Counted from the stretch's first letter, positions 1-13,085 are shown. The stretch is 64,000 bases of DNA from Pomacea canaliculata (GCF_003073045.1 NC_037596.1:10971950-11035949); one strand, 5' to 3'. Numbers and translations are program-made. Notes: a model not told the origin generated them from the sequence alone.

Positions 1-96
1 CAAAAATCAACCCGTTAAACAGCGGGTAGCTTTGCAAGTTATTAAAGGATGTGAGGAATTCTTGCGGCATGAATGCATACAATAATATTATATATA

Positions 97-2059
97 CAGT
101 GGAACCTCGGTTAACGAACATAATCCGTTCTGTAAAGTTGTTCGTTATCCGAAATGTTCGTTATCAGAAACAGTTTTTCCCATAAGAAATAAAGGAAATA
201 GATTTAATTGGTTCCCAGCCCCTAATGACTCGCTATGTACAACTCTGACGTCTGTACGAGTGACCTTGACCTGTGCATGCTGATGTTTGTGGGTGTGTAT
301 CTTGAGAATGGAAAGGGTGGATTACTTTGAATTCGGCAAGTCTTATCTTGAACGTATCATTATGTGGTATCATTAGACATTATTCCATCATTAGTTTTTT
401 ACTTACATGTAAATCTTTCCAAAGTTAACGTACAAACAAATAACTGAAGAATTTACAGAATATCTTCGTAAGGATGTTTTCTAAATCTTAAAAAATAAAG
501 TCTTTTACCTGGTAAGACTTTCCGACTCCGGTAGCCTCTGTGTTTATTTTCTTCTGTCTGTGAATATTTTACTGTGAATGTTATTTGCGTCTGTGATATA
601 CTTTAATGTGAAATCTGTATGAAAGACCCCTACAGTCATTCAAACGTTAAACAGCGCTCCGGCTATGAAATATTTCTCAACGTGCAAGAGACATAAATTG
701 AACCTGCAATGCCAACAACCATACTGAAATCATTAAATTCCACACACTCCTCTATATCAACATCATTAAATGCCACACAGTTTTCTATGCAGCAAGAAAG
801 CTTTGTGACTCCTTTTAAAACAAAAATAAAATCCCTCAAGTAGAATTTGACAGAACGTAAATTCTGCTCCATAACGACAGATGTTACTGGTCTCGGCCAT
901 CTCACACACAAAGAAACCCTCCATGCTTTTAATCACTTGGAAGGCAGCAGGCGGTCAAAATGTGTTGCTGGGTGCACGAAACGTATCCTCCTCCTTCTCC
1001 TCCTCATCATGTAGAGGAGGTCACTTCTCGATTGTTCCTTCTCCCGAAAATTCAAGGGACCCATAAAGTTTACTGAGATAGACTTCGTAAGCAGGGTTCT
1101 ATCTGTATGACTTTCTTATTTTTCTTGCTGTTGGCTGTCCGAACTCTTGCTCAAAATCCAGCTATCCCAGATACATGCATATACAAAATAGTACATGAAC
1201 TTCATACAGTAGTACAGCAGTATATACCGTAAAACACAAGGTGTATACACATGCATAGAAGTATGTGTACTACATATACACAGCAGTACACTAGTGTGTG
1301 TATATATAATAGTCTCTTAGTACCCATACATAATAATTAATAAATATATTGTAGTACATTAGTACACACATGGTAATTAATCCATATACAGTAGTACATG
1401 AGGGCATATACATGGTAGTGCTGAGTTGTAGTACTTACAGATGGAATGTGTTGCACATGTATAGTCATAGTTGTCGTACATACATGAATGCAGTGTATGT
1501 GGCACGTGCACACAATGGTTTATGTAGCGCGTGAGAACAGTTATAATACAACATAAATGGAGTTAAATAAACATAAAAACATTAACGAAAGCATTTAAAC
1601 GTAAGAACACTTGTCGTTTTGACGGCGTGGGTGGATGGAGGTGTGGGGAGGAAGGGATGGAATTACTGCTTTGATTCCCCTTCCATGAGCACGTGACATT
1701 GTAAAAACGGGGGGGGGGGGGGTAACTTCCTTTTTCTGTCGCTTTGAGGTTGAAGGTGTAGATGGCCGGTAGTCCAGCGCCTGTTAGGCAGAAAATGCTG
1801 ATGCATGCCAGTAAGTAAAGGTACGATTGTGAAAGAGCACAAAAATCACTAAATAAGAAGAATGCGCATAGATAAGGAACAACTGATCGTAACTGTGTCT
1901 CGAGCGCGAATGATGACATGCTGGTCGGTCACGTGTGGTTCACGTGGCTGTTCGTTATCCGAAATTTTGTTCGCTATCCGAGACAAACTTTTAACGAAAT
2001 TTTTGTTCGTTAACCGAAATATTCGCTATCCGAGGCGTTCGCTAACCGAGGTTCCACTG
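97..2059. mobile_element. pogo/Tigger-like DNA transposon, non-autonomous or decayed
   Basis: The left end begins CAGTGGAACCTCGGTTAACG and the right end finishes with its near-perfect reverse complement. A TA dinucleotide flanks each side (95-96 and 2060-2061), the target duplication expected of Tc1/mariner-pogo elements. Short motifs such as CGTTATCCGAA and CGTTAACCGAA recur inside both ends (about 136-165 and 1950-2045), as in known Tigger-type subterminal repeats. The interior of about 1.8 kb shows no recognisable DDE transposase. Its open frames are short, and it contains a run of G (about 1710-1722) and AC/TA-rich stretches. It is therefore a non-autonomous derivative or a badly decayed copy. 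No second copy was seen in this window. Family assignment rests on ends and target site, not on protein. Confidence 0.85.
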
Positions 2060-2061
2060 TA

Positions 2062-3150
2062 CTATGTGATAGAATATCTTAAACATGCGTGGTGGGATAG
2101 TTTCTTCTTGCCGGACATACAAGATTACAGAAGCATCAAGCAGGTGCACCTTCAACATAAGACTGCAATGATTAACCACGACATAAAAATATGATGTTCC
2201 TTAGTAACTGCTCGAGATCTTTCTTTCACACACACACACACACATGCACAACCATGTAAAATAACAGAAAACATAGAGTTCTAATATAATTTTAATCAAT
2301 AAACGTGTATGACTCCATGTCTACCGACAAATTAAATCCAACTAAATGACATTTTACTGTGAAGAATTATTCTTATTACTTCAGATATAAGAAAAAGCTC
2401 TTAAGTAGCTCAAGTGTTTTTCCTGGACGACCAATCCTCGCTTCCACCGTCTGAAGGGGAGGATACCAAAAAGAAGAGGCGGGCAAAGAAAGATTTTGTA
2501 AAAGAAGAGAAATGTTTGTTGCTGGAGTAGAACTCAGGCAAGATTGGTGCGCTGCCGGCACGGCTTGCTCGGTTTCAAAAGCTAAGTGATATATCTAACA
2601 CCCAGCCATTCAAACTCTCACTTTAGAAATCAATTTACTTTAGTTCAAGTCCCGCTGCAAGGTGCTGCAAGACGCGAGACGCGAGACGCCACTAGTCCGT
2701 TGATTTGCCGCAGCGTACCTTGATGTGCTGTGCCGCAGTGTCGACAACGGCGACAACGACATACTGTGACCCTTTGTGCATCTCTGTGCTCAAGCTGGGA
2801 TCTCGTGTGCTTTAGCAACCATGTTTCAGTTGGCCTTTTCTGTTTGTATTGTAAGGGAACTAAGTGATCCTCCCTTCTTCTCAGAAAAGGGTAGATCGCG
2901 AGAAACATTGCGAAATCACAGCTACGCTTTGCTTCACTTATTGATTCCTGCGTTCTTCTTCTAACCTTAAATACGATGAAAAAGGGACTCACAGGAACAG
3001 ACTGTTCTACTTTAATATACGTTAAAGAGGACCTATCGTGGATCCTTCATATCACCTTAAAATGTTTTTCTAGGTAAGGACATGGCCATGGTCAGCAACA
3101 TATTTTTTTTTCAGAAGAGGTAATCAGGAAAGCGTTTCTTTGAGGATAAA
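2062..3150. other. Spacer and 3' flank of gene A, containing a block shared with C and E
   Basis: No gene is visible. A short CA repeat lies near 2227-2243. Around 2597-2630 a block containing CCCAGCCATTCAAACT matches the sequence downstream of gene C (about 35181) and, less exactly, gene E (about 50171), so it belongs to the ancestral duplicated unit. The following bases remain only loosely alignable in A. It may be 3' untranslated sequence of the minus-strand receptor or a linked regulatory block. Confidence 0.5.
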
Positions 3151-6100
3151 TTACCTTCTAAAACTAGTACCCCTTTTTTCAATTGATAAAATATGTGAAG
3201 TATTATAGTTCATGCAACGAGACTGTAGCTTTTTCAGTAAGCGCAGTCTCTGAGATTTTCTGTTCGCCTCTCGGGAAACGCTCACGGCGTAGAGAATTGG
3301 GTTCACAGAAGCATTAAATGGACCCACTAATAATGTCAGGATGCTGATAAAATCAGGAGGATATGATGTTCCCAGGTGGGTCGTCACCCCTATGACAGTC
3401 AGGAGTAAACAAGACAAGTTTTTGTGACTACTAGAAGAGTTAATCTCCGCGCTAACATCTTCTCATCCTTCCTTGTTCGATCTGAGTTATTAGAGATACA
3501 TGCCGGAAGACTGCATATACTTACCAAGTACAGTATGTCGGCTGTCAAGATTAATACAAGGTTCAGGCCCACTACGACAGCAAATAAATATGTCCACCCG
3601 ACAAAACCATCATTGTACACCGGTAAAGGTGCACAGACCGAGTTCTGTCGATATAAATCCCGCTGGTTTATAAAGGCAAGAACGGAATAAGAGCGAGAAG
3701 AAGACTTATTATCCAGATGCAAAAAGAAACAACGAGTAGTAAACAGAATCGGAAATTAAAAGCATGAAACTTAATCACGCAAAGACGTTCGATGGTCATG
3801 AGAAATATTGTAATTATGGACGCCTCCGTGGATACAAAGTACAGAAGGCCAGAGAGCTGACAAAAATATCCTCCTGTCCATGATTGTTCATACCACAAGA
3901 AGCTATCTCGATACACCACATCTGCTGTTCCAACCACAAACAGACAAAGACCCATGCCGAAATCAGATATGTTTAAATTTATCATCAAAGACAGAGAAAA
4001 AGAATTTATTTTTTCTTTCTCTATAAAAATGTTGTAGATCGCACAGCAAATATTTCCAGCCAAGCAAACGACACAGACAATCCAAAGAACAACAAAGAAA
4101 AGATTTTGAGCGTAAAAGATTCTGACATGAAGAAAAACTGTTGGAAGGTGAAAAGCAAATTAAATTTTCAGTAGTAGGCAAAACGTCTTCACAGCAAAGA
4201 GTGTAATACCCAACATAAACAGTCCTGAGAGAAGTCAGATTCCTCAGAGTCTCGCTGTGAATTTGTTTCACTTTGTTTCCTCTCATATCGAGCTCAGTCA
4301 GCTTTTGACAGGACCTGAAACAGTCCAAGCTAAGATATTCTACAAGAGTGAAAGAGAGGTTTAATGCTTGAACTTCAGAGAAAAACGAGAGTAAGTCACA
4401 TTCAAACGTCGTTAGCATATTTCGGGACACATCAAGGAGAGCTAGTAGGGAATGTCCTGGTGTGTAACTGGCAAACAAGGAGACCATGGGATTTCCGGCA
4501 AGACGAAGAACTCGGAGATTTTCAAACTGCATGAAGTACGACATGTCCAGCGAGGTGATGAGGTTGTTACTCAGGTCCAGTGTTTGAAGACTAGGGAGGG
4601 ACATGTTGGAAAGTACTTGTATGTCACAAGCTGCTAGACTAAGCCAGACTAAGTAAATGCTGGGCGCCATGTCTGATGTTGACATTCCAGAGCCACTGGC
4701 ATCTAAGTAACGCATGGCAGGGAAAGTTTGTGTATTGAATGTCACAGAGCAAACAAAGGCCAGACCCTGACACACACAGCCTTGTGGACAGCTGAGCTCA
4801 CAGAACAGTTCGTCGTCGTGTTGTGGACACTGTGGTCGGCCGTCACACATGTGGTCCTCGTGCACGCACACGGTGGAGGCGCGACACCTGTAGAAACCTG
4901 GACACGTGTAACTCGCACAGTCTTCATCGTCCTCGTGATAAGGGCAGTCGTACACGCCGTTACACCGCACGTAAACAGGCAGACAGTAACCGTCAGGTGG
5001 ACACCGGAAGTGGGTGTCTGGGCATGCGTCAGATGAGTTAAGTGATGTGTAAATAATGTCATTCTTGTGACCAAAGTCTATTACTGCTGGTGGGTAAGCA
5101 AAAGAAGACATATTGATAAGCCAAGACTGAAACACGTCACACTCCTCGTCCGAGCCATCCCAGCAGTCCTTATTCACATCACATAATTTATCAGGATCGA
5201 CACACTGACCGTTCAAACACGTGAATCCTTCACAGTTATAGTCTCGTCTGCAGAAGCTTCTCGTCAGATTCATCTTGGCAGTCGGGCTGAAAGTCACACA
5301 CGAGGCTGTAGGGTAGACTGCTCCTGTGATCAAGGCACACAAACATGGCAGTGAGCACAAATCTTCTGTCTCCCACCCAGGTCTGACAATGGAGAGGAAG
5401 CATCTGTGCACCGCACTGAGTGGCTTTGTCACATGACAAGGAAGTCAAAAGTAAAGTGACCGTCAGGACACCACACGTAGTGGCTGTTTTCGATTTGTGA
5501 AATGTTCTCTCTACTCACAAGTGGCATCAGTACAGACATTTGTAGCGCGATGTTTGTGACTGAAAATTCACACACCGGAATACTCTTTCGACTCTCTTGA
5601 ACGCAAAGCTCTAGTAAAAGATCAGTTTGTAAATCTATAGCAAAACACAAGGCATCATCTGCTTTAACTGTCATTGGTTTTTTAAGAAAGTAATAATTAT
5701 AGTCATAAGCAACGGTACCGTCTGACCAGACCAAGACTTTCTTGTACTCTGGGGTAAGGAACCGTCGTATGTGCTCAAGCCTATGTACATATTTACTGGC
5801 GACTTCTCAAACTGGTAAATTTTCTTTAAGGCATTCCGTTCCGTTTCGGTCTTTACATTAGCGAGGTTACCTCCATGATTTCGGCACACCCGACTTGCAG
5901 ATGACCAGGCTAAGTACCCCTTGGGTTTGAAAGAACGGTAGCATTTGCCTTCCATATCAACGGAGCCGTTACAGGCGGGACTGCTGAAGGGACAGTGAGG
6001 ACCCTCGTCCTCTCCTCCTTGGCACTCCACCATCAGGTTACAGTCCACGTGTTGCTTGAATGTATTATAGTGGGGGACAGAACAGTCCCACAAATCGCCG

Positions 6101-7219
6101 TCACGCCTGGCTGGCGCTTCATGATCAGGATGAAATGTAAAGATCATTTTGAAACCCTTTCCAGACATTTTTTTGCGAAAAATCGTATTTCAAAAGATCT
6201 GTTTAAAACTAAAGCCGGTGTTATTGAATTGATGCATATTTCCATCTTCAAAGAAAGACTTACATTGTTCACGAGTTCATAAAGTTTTATGTAAGCATGG
6301 TTACAAAGATAGGTAGGAACGGAATGAATATCCACATAAGAAAAACTGACCATCACCACATGGTTGAGGGGAACACGAACAGTACGAGAAGCGTTCATGA
6401 AACACGGGTGTCTCCTGTTGTCGTCAAACCCCCACGTAGTAATGTACCCGGATGTAGGTGACGTGTGTATAACAGGTAACATCATTCGCAAGTCTTCCTC
6501 ATTGGCAGTGAACCGTAGCTGAAATTCACTGACATTTTTTAACATTGTGATTCGGAAAAAGATCTGATTAGTGCCACTCATCAAGAAGGGAAAAGAACTT
6601 GCTTCCAACATATTTGTGGAACTCGGATCCTGAAGTTTGAATCTTCCGACGCTAGAATTGTAAACTTTTCCATTTGTTTACTGTGTTCTAAAGTGACTTG
6701 GACATACTTTCCATGAGGAACAACGAGTTGAAGTATGCAGTATGGCAGCAAGTCCTCGAACTGGCTTTTGCGGCTAAAATGTATGTAGATAAGACCTGCC
6801 TCACCTGAAACAGTGATGACTTTTTCTCTTAAACACCGGTCCTCTGTTACCTCAAACCTTGCTTCTGATTTATTTCCCTGGTTCATCTGCGATGTGACAT
6901 CCGTTTCATGCAGACTAGATTCGCTTGAAGTGAAATAGTTCACATCCAGTGACTTCCCTGAATAACTATGGAAAAACTTCGGTTACATCTCGTCGAACTT
7001 TGGAGTCGGAGAGATGAAATGTATCTGAGTTTGGGGTAAGTGTAAAGTCTTCACGGAGGAAACAAGACTGTTATTTACTACTGAATACGATTCTGTGACA
7101 ATAGTTTGTGTTTCTGTCTGGACACAAATCGTCGTACAAAAACCTCCCAATACACCTAAGTGTAGAAACATACGGAGCAGGGGATATTGTGAAGATCGGC
7201 TTTTGTTCACGAAAAACAT
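3151..7219 (-). CDS. GRL101-like receptor A: CUB/C-type lectin/LDLa/LRR/7TM GPCR (frame-disrupted)
   Basis: Predicted cell-surface receptor; ligand and G protein unknown. Reading leftward: signal peptide from an ATG at 7219 (the same MF.I/V start as C and E), two CUB-like domains (about 6890-6250), an LDLa-like module with GGEDEGPHC (about 6090-5985), a C-type-lectin-like domain (about 5980-5560), a cysteine linker containing CPDGHFTFDFL, LDLa repeats (about 5345-4800), LRRs (about 4790-4250), a CC hinge, then seven helices (about 4100-3250) with IERL after helix 3 and NPILY in helix 7. No introns are needed: C and E read continuously where A changes frame. A shows about eight frame changes, more than C or E, and it is the most diverged of the three minus-strand copies. 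It is therefore either a decaying pseudogene or a live gene with consensus indels. One break just before helix 1 (near 4100) lies in a T-rich run. It is divergent from gene B, 1.85 kb away. Confidence 0.75.
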
Positions 7220-7993
7220 TTCACTTAGCATGGTACTCATATGTCCGACTGCAATACTCTCCTTCAGAGCCTATTTATCAACGATGACACATTCAAAGGT
7301 AAGACAAATCTTTCTTCAAGAGTTATTTAGTATTGTTATAGTTCTTTTCCGTTAAAAGAGAGACTTTACTGAACAGAATAAAATCCATTTTAAACATCAT
7401 TCTTACTCGAAGCTAGGCATAGGCTGCTGTACAGACTTCTTACAAAAACTTTCATCACATTGCTGTGGGAACTTTTAATCTTCCTCTGTGATTCACAGTA
7501 AAAGCTCGATATTTAAGCCCGAAGAAGAACTATCACGTAGTTTTAATACCATGTTAATTCATAAAAAAAATTCACGAAAAAGACATTAGAAATATGAGTG
7601 GTGAAATTTTTAAATAATATTACAAAACAATTTTTTAAAACACATTACATTATGATAAAACAATCCGAGATGATTTAGAAAACGCTGCAAAGGAACTTTA
7701 TTAGGAAATGTAAAAAACAATTTTGCCAATAAGAGACCCCCCTCCACACGCACACACAATTTACAAATATTAAACAAATTTCATTAATTTTTGAAAATAT
7801 CTCAGAAAATATTTGTACAGTTTTATTTTTAAATTTTGAAACCTTATCATAATATTTTGATAATTTAATGTTAAAAAATTAACAAATTAAGAGGAGGTGA
7901 TAGTTACCATTGGCTTAAAAAAAACTTTCTAGAGCTTTCGTCACCTCACTGAAATTACTTCGTCTCTAAAAAAAAAAAAAAAAAAAAAAAAAC

Positions 7994-8031
<38 letters not shown>

Positions 8032-9072
8032 TGTATACGATTTTGTCTCGTAAATTCAAGATACTGTCTCTATTTCACAATTATGAGAGAAAGATTCTTC
8101 AGTACTTTTTATATTTAAGCAACAGTTTACCTGAGACGCCAAGAAATATTTTTCTCCAATACATTGTAAAAACCATTTATTACATTTATTTATCAGTGGG
8201 TTGATGAAATAGGACTGTCATGAATGAAATATTGGCTTGGGTGTGTACCCTCAGATCAGATGCCATAAAAGGTAGACCGCACATATACAGGTGCTTACTG
8301 TCTCGCGAAAGTCTTATATAACTGCGTATGGTACTTATAGTTTTAAATGTAGATGTAGCCTACAGGCTTAGAAAGTCGATGTGATTCAAAGTTTATTGCT
8401 TTAAATAGATCGCGCGTTTCATAGATATTTTCTCTCCATGTGATCCTCAAACTGCATAAAATATTCGCCAACATCTCGTTTTGCGTTGCCCCTCTCTGTT
8501 ACAAAAAGTGAACAGGTGAACTACATTCTGTGGCATCTGGTGTCCTATTTCGAAAAAAAAAAAAAAACTTATGCTACTCAAGTATAGCCGGATGCTAGAG
8601 AGAGATGGAAAAAAGAAAGACAAAATTTCTGGCGCTTTTAAAGCATAGCAATCGTGTTTCATCAGCATTCCAGTAGAAGAAAAAGCTCGTTTCTGAATGT
8701 TTTTGTCAAAAAAGCTTTTTTATGTGTTATATTCTCAAGAAAAAGGAAAACAGAAAACAAAGAGAAAGATAATTTAAGATGTCTTTATCGTCTGCGGCCA
8801 GCCTCATTACTCCCAAGTATAGACAACGAAGGGTGTTCATCTACCCGATAAAATTTTACAAGCTTATGTTCTGCTAGAATAGGAACAAGTACAAGTTAAA
8901 GTACCGTGGAATAGATATCGCAATCAACCACTAAATCATTATCAAGAAATAGCATTTAGAAGTTGAAAGTGAAACAGATAAAAGGGAAAATATAACTGGC
9001 AAGTTGAGACATGAGACTGAAGGTAATTCTGGCAACAGGGCATTTTAAGTTGTTTGGAGACTAACAGGGATA
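7220..9072. promoter_or_regulatory. Divergent intergenic region between receptors A and B
   Basis: This spacer separates the two start codons and should hold both promoters. On the plus-gene side, about 8221-8280 matches blocks upstream of D and F. It contains a TATA-like CATAAAAG at 8264-8271. A second shared block ends GAACAG followed by GTGAAC (donor-like GT at 8516), possibly a 5' untranslated exon. On the minus-gene side, the stretch around 7500-7530 with GATATTTAAGCCC aligns with E. A long poly-A tract (7968-8018) interrupts the middle. No coding sequence is visible. Confidence 0.5.
7968..8018. repeat. Poly-A tract (about 51 bp, one interrupting C)
   Basis: A run of A broken by a single C at about 7993. 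It is absent from the corresponding C-D and E-F spacers, so it is a private insertion or expansion. It could be the tail of a retroposed sequence, but no retroposon body is recognisable next to it. Confidence 0.9.
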
Positions 9073-12000
9073 ATGACTTCTTGTATCTACTTCATGTACA
9101 ATGCAAAAAAGATAACTTCTGCTTGGGTGCTCTCGCGGCAAAAAGTAGCGCTTAGTGTTGGTATTTTTGTGTTTATTAAGCCATACATGTCAAGAAAGTA
9201 CCGATTTCCCAGAAAAATCACTTGCCTCGAGCAGCATACCATCGAAGACTACAACACGGACTGAAAAGGTTAGAGGTATTTCATCTCAACATCAATGAGT
9301 GTGAATACACCAGTACTTTCCGCTCTTCCAGTCTGCGAAGTGTTATTTATGGGAAATCTGGGGGTCACAACCTTTCCAGGTCAGTCGCTGAATGCGCTTG
9401 GTCCATCGAAATACCGAAGGGCTATGTTCTGTCAAGTTATGTGCTTTTCCTCACGGATCCATGTTTGACCGATGTCACAATTACTATCGTCAGTAACTCC
9501 ACGATGTGCCCTGTTGTTGAAAACAAGTGCAAAGCCACTCAAAGACTCAGGGTAGTAGCGATAAGTGATCTCAACAATCATAGATTCTTTCTCAAAGACA
9601 GCCTGCAAAATTCATCCCTCATGATGGAGTTTCAAGTGCACTTTGAGGCAGTGGAGAAAAGCGTTTTGCCACACTTCCCATAGTCTTTACATCTCTAACT
9701 TCGGGCTATGTGACATCCCTATGGCTTTGAAGAGGGTAAGCAGTACCCTTGCGGCACTAATGCCTCGCGACAGATCACCGCCCCTGACGGTCACGTGATG
9801 ATGATAAGTTTTTCAGAAGTACAGCTTGAGGAAATGAATATTTTTTCCTTTTCTTCTCGAAATACAAGATTAATATACAAAATCAACGAAAGGGGATCTT
9901 TGATGCTTCTGAAAAGGTTGGCTCCCTTACAAAAAAGCCCAACACTTGTTGAAAAAAACATTCTTCTTCATTTTAAGGAAGACGTAAATTTCGTTATCGG
10001 GAGCAAAGTGGTATTCACTTTCATCCCTCATCTCAGAGTCCTCGACCTCTGGACAACGGGCTGTGGGATTGTTCTGTGCCCTACTACAACACTTTCAAAC
10101 TACATCTGGAATGCAATCAGGAGTCGGAGTGCGACGGAGGACAGGATGAGGGACTTCATTGTCCCTACAGTAGCCTCGCCTGTAACGGCTCTGTTGGAAC
10201 GGATACAAAATGCTACATTTATTTAGAGAATACAGAATTGCACAAATTAAGGTCTCCAGATGAGGAGTGTAGAAAGTTTGGAGGAAAAATAGCTACTATG
10301 AAATCTAAGAATGAATGGGAAGCGTTCACAAAATTATTTGAATTTAGCAAAAGTCACAAAACGGCTATAATCGGGTTGAAAACTTCTAACATAAACTGGC
10401 CAAAGTACTACAGGTATGCATTCAAATGGGTGGACAACACCATCGCTTATGAAACGAATACCACTCAGACTTATTTTGTCGATCTTTCTAGAAAGGTCTG
10501 TGCCACGTTCCATGTTTACTACCCTTATCGCACGCTGTTGGCGGAATGGACTTCACTCGGGACGAACAACGTGGTGTGTGAATATGAAGCAAATCTTGAA
10601 ACACATACCCCGCATGCTTCACTGAATGTTTCCGATACCAAGGTTTCTGTACTTTGGAACAATACAAAAGTGTCGATTACTTATTGTCCTTTAGGTCACG
10701 TTACTCACTCGTTTTTATCATGTGATCCTAAGACTGCTTGCGCAACAGCAAGCTCTTACCTCTTATGTCTAAGTAAAGATGTTTTTGGCGTTTCAATCGG
10801 AACACAAATGTTCAGTTGTGCTGAACAACTCAACGGCCTACACTACAGTCTAGTGTGCGATTTTAAAAAGGACTGCGAAGATGGGTCTGACGAACACTTT
10901 TGTATACACTTACATCAATGCCAAGAGTTTACTTGTCGTAACGGACAGTGCATTCCCTACAAGAGCTTTTGTGATATGTATACAGACTGCTGGGACGGGT
11001 CGGATGAGTATTGCACCTTTGCCTTCTTCTATAGAAATCCGGAAAGAATCAGACTGTTTCCTCCCGCGGTAGTTTACTTTGACGGTGAAGGTGATTTTTA
11101 CCAAGTACCTCTCGCACTTTCTGAGCCATGTCCACAAACGCACTTCCGGTGTGCAGGCGAGTTGGCTTACTGTCTGCCCGTGTACGTGCGCTGTAACGGT
11201 GTGTACGACTGTCCCTCCCACGAGGACGAGGAGGACTGTCAGCGATACACGTGTCCGGGCTTCTATCGCTGTCGTGGATCACGTGTTTGTGTCCATCCCG
11301 ACAACGTGTGCGACGGCTGGCCACAGTGTCCGCAACACGACGATGAGACTTTCTGTGGACTGAACTGTCCTGATGAGTGTTTTGTCAGGGTCTGGCATTC
11401 GTTTGTAACAAACCATTTCCGTCAGAAAAGTTTCCCGAACTACGCTACCTAGATGGTGTAATGTCAGGTATGAACCTTACAGACTTTTCTTCTAATTTAT
11501 ATCTTGTTTGGATAAGTCTAGCTTTTTGCGGGCTAACATCTATCTCTTCAGTTTATCTTCCAAACCTCCAGACTTTAGATCTTAGCGAGAACTATATAAC
11601 ATCCTGTGACCTTACCTCATTTGCAATACTAAACAACTTAAAAGTATTGCGTCTAGCTGGAAATCCTCTTGTTAATTTGATAAATAGCGGTTTTTCATAT
11701 ATGCACAAATATCTCCACACCGTGGATTTAACTCACACTTTGTTGATGGTGTTTGACAGCCGGACTTTGTTAATCTTTCAAACGTAGAGGTTTTAAACAT
11801 GTCGTTTAGTCAGGTTCAAAGAATAACAGATAATGGTTTTACTTACCTTGTACAGTTAAAACAATTAGACGTAAGAAATAACCCACTGGATATATTTCCT
11901 CGAAAAGTTCTAAAGGCCGCAAACTATTTACAAACGGTTTATTGTGATAATTATAAGCTCTGTTGTCCGCAAAACCTTCCAGACGCGTTTGAAACCGGTT

Positions 12001-12973
12001 CCTGTTTCGCTCCTGTCGATGAAATTTCGTCTTGCGATGATCTTTTGCGATCAGACATTTACCGCGTGTTCCTGTGGCTCTTCTGTGTTTTGTCAATTAC
12101 CGGGAATATTGGGGGATTTCTTTTTAGGCAACGTTTTCAGAAAAGCCTTTCTTTGTCCGGTTTCAATGTGTTTGTTACTAATTTGAGTGTATCTGACTTT
12201 CTCATGGGCGTGTATCTGGCTATACTCGGCGTAGCAGACGAGACCTACCGGTCAATCTATTTATGGCACGACCTCCAATGGAGAGACAGCACGACCTGCA
12301 AAGTGGCCGGCTTCCTGTCCTTCATGTCCAGCGAGGTGTCGACTTTGATCATCTGTCTCATCACCATCGACCGTTTTATCGTTCTCCGCTTTCCGTTCAG
12401 TAAATTCCGCTTTGAGCGCTGGTCAGCCTCGTGGGCTTGTGGACTGGCCTGGGCTGTGGGCTTTACACTGGCCGCTGTTCCTCTGTTGCCGTCTTTCTTT
12501 TACTGGGAGTTTTATGGTCAAAATGCTATCTGTATCCCGCTGCCAATAACCAGGAAAAGCTTTCGAGGTCGTAATTACTCATTTGGAATTATGATAGTTT
12601 TTAATATGTTCCTTTTTATACTTATTGCGCTTGGCAGGTCTGCATATACTGGTCAGTGCGAATGAATTCTATGAAAGTAAACTCGACCAAGAAATTAAAA
12701 GATATCATCATAGCACGCCGCCTGGCCACCGTGGTTGTGTCTGACTTCTTGTGCTGGTTTCCAGTCGGAATGGTCAGCATCATGGCTGCTTTGGGATTCC
12801 CCGTTCCTAGTGAGGTGAGTGTGGCTATGGCCATCTTTGTGCTTCCTCTCAACTCAGCTTTAAATCCTTTTTTGTATACCTTCAATGTGCTACTAGAGAA
12901 GTGGAAACGTGCCGAAGAGGAACGCATCTTAAAGAAAGTATTGCTCAAATTTTCATCAAATGACAAAAGTTAA
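9073..12973 (+). CDS. GRL101-like receptor B: CUB/C-type lectin/LDLa/LRR/7TM GPCR (frame-disrupted)
   Basis: Plus-strand subfamily member, diverged from D and F except in two near-identical tracts. Order: hydrophobic leader (the ATG at 9073 gives a segment SRQKVALSVGIFVF aligning with the D leader), CUB-like 1 (about 9280-9680), CUB-like 2 (about 9690-10030), LDLa-like (about 10065-10180), C-type-lectin-like domain (10185-10585), cysteine linker with [11 protein letters not shown] (10687-10790), four LDLa repeats (10810-11356), LRR N-cap and LRRs (11360-11940), CC hinge (about 11960), then seven helices (12056-12880) with IDRFIVLRF after helix 3 and NPFLY in helix 7. About six breaks. Those at about 11385 and 11775 are one T shorter than D in a T run, and the one near 12636 is a missing C in a CC pair. 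This pattern suggests consensus indels. The start is less certain than in D because no Met aligns with the D start. Confidence 0.77.
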
Positions 12974-13085
12974 AAAGGTTGTCACAATTGTTTCTCTGCC
13001 AAACTCTGTGAACATAATGTCGTAAGTGGAAAGTGGGAGACCTTTAGCCGAAGTCGGAACGGTCAGGGAAAATGAGATTATTAGG

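Noticed and set aside
1563-1919. A 118-codon minus-strand frame inside the pogo/Tigger-like element
   Set aside because: It shows no transposase motif and crosses a poly-C/poly-G run; probably chance.
3963-5432. Calling each frame-broken receptor piece a separate gene
   Set aside because: The pieces fall in the same order and on the same strand as the continuous frames of C and D, so each set is one gene.
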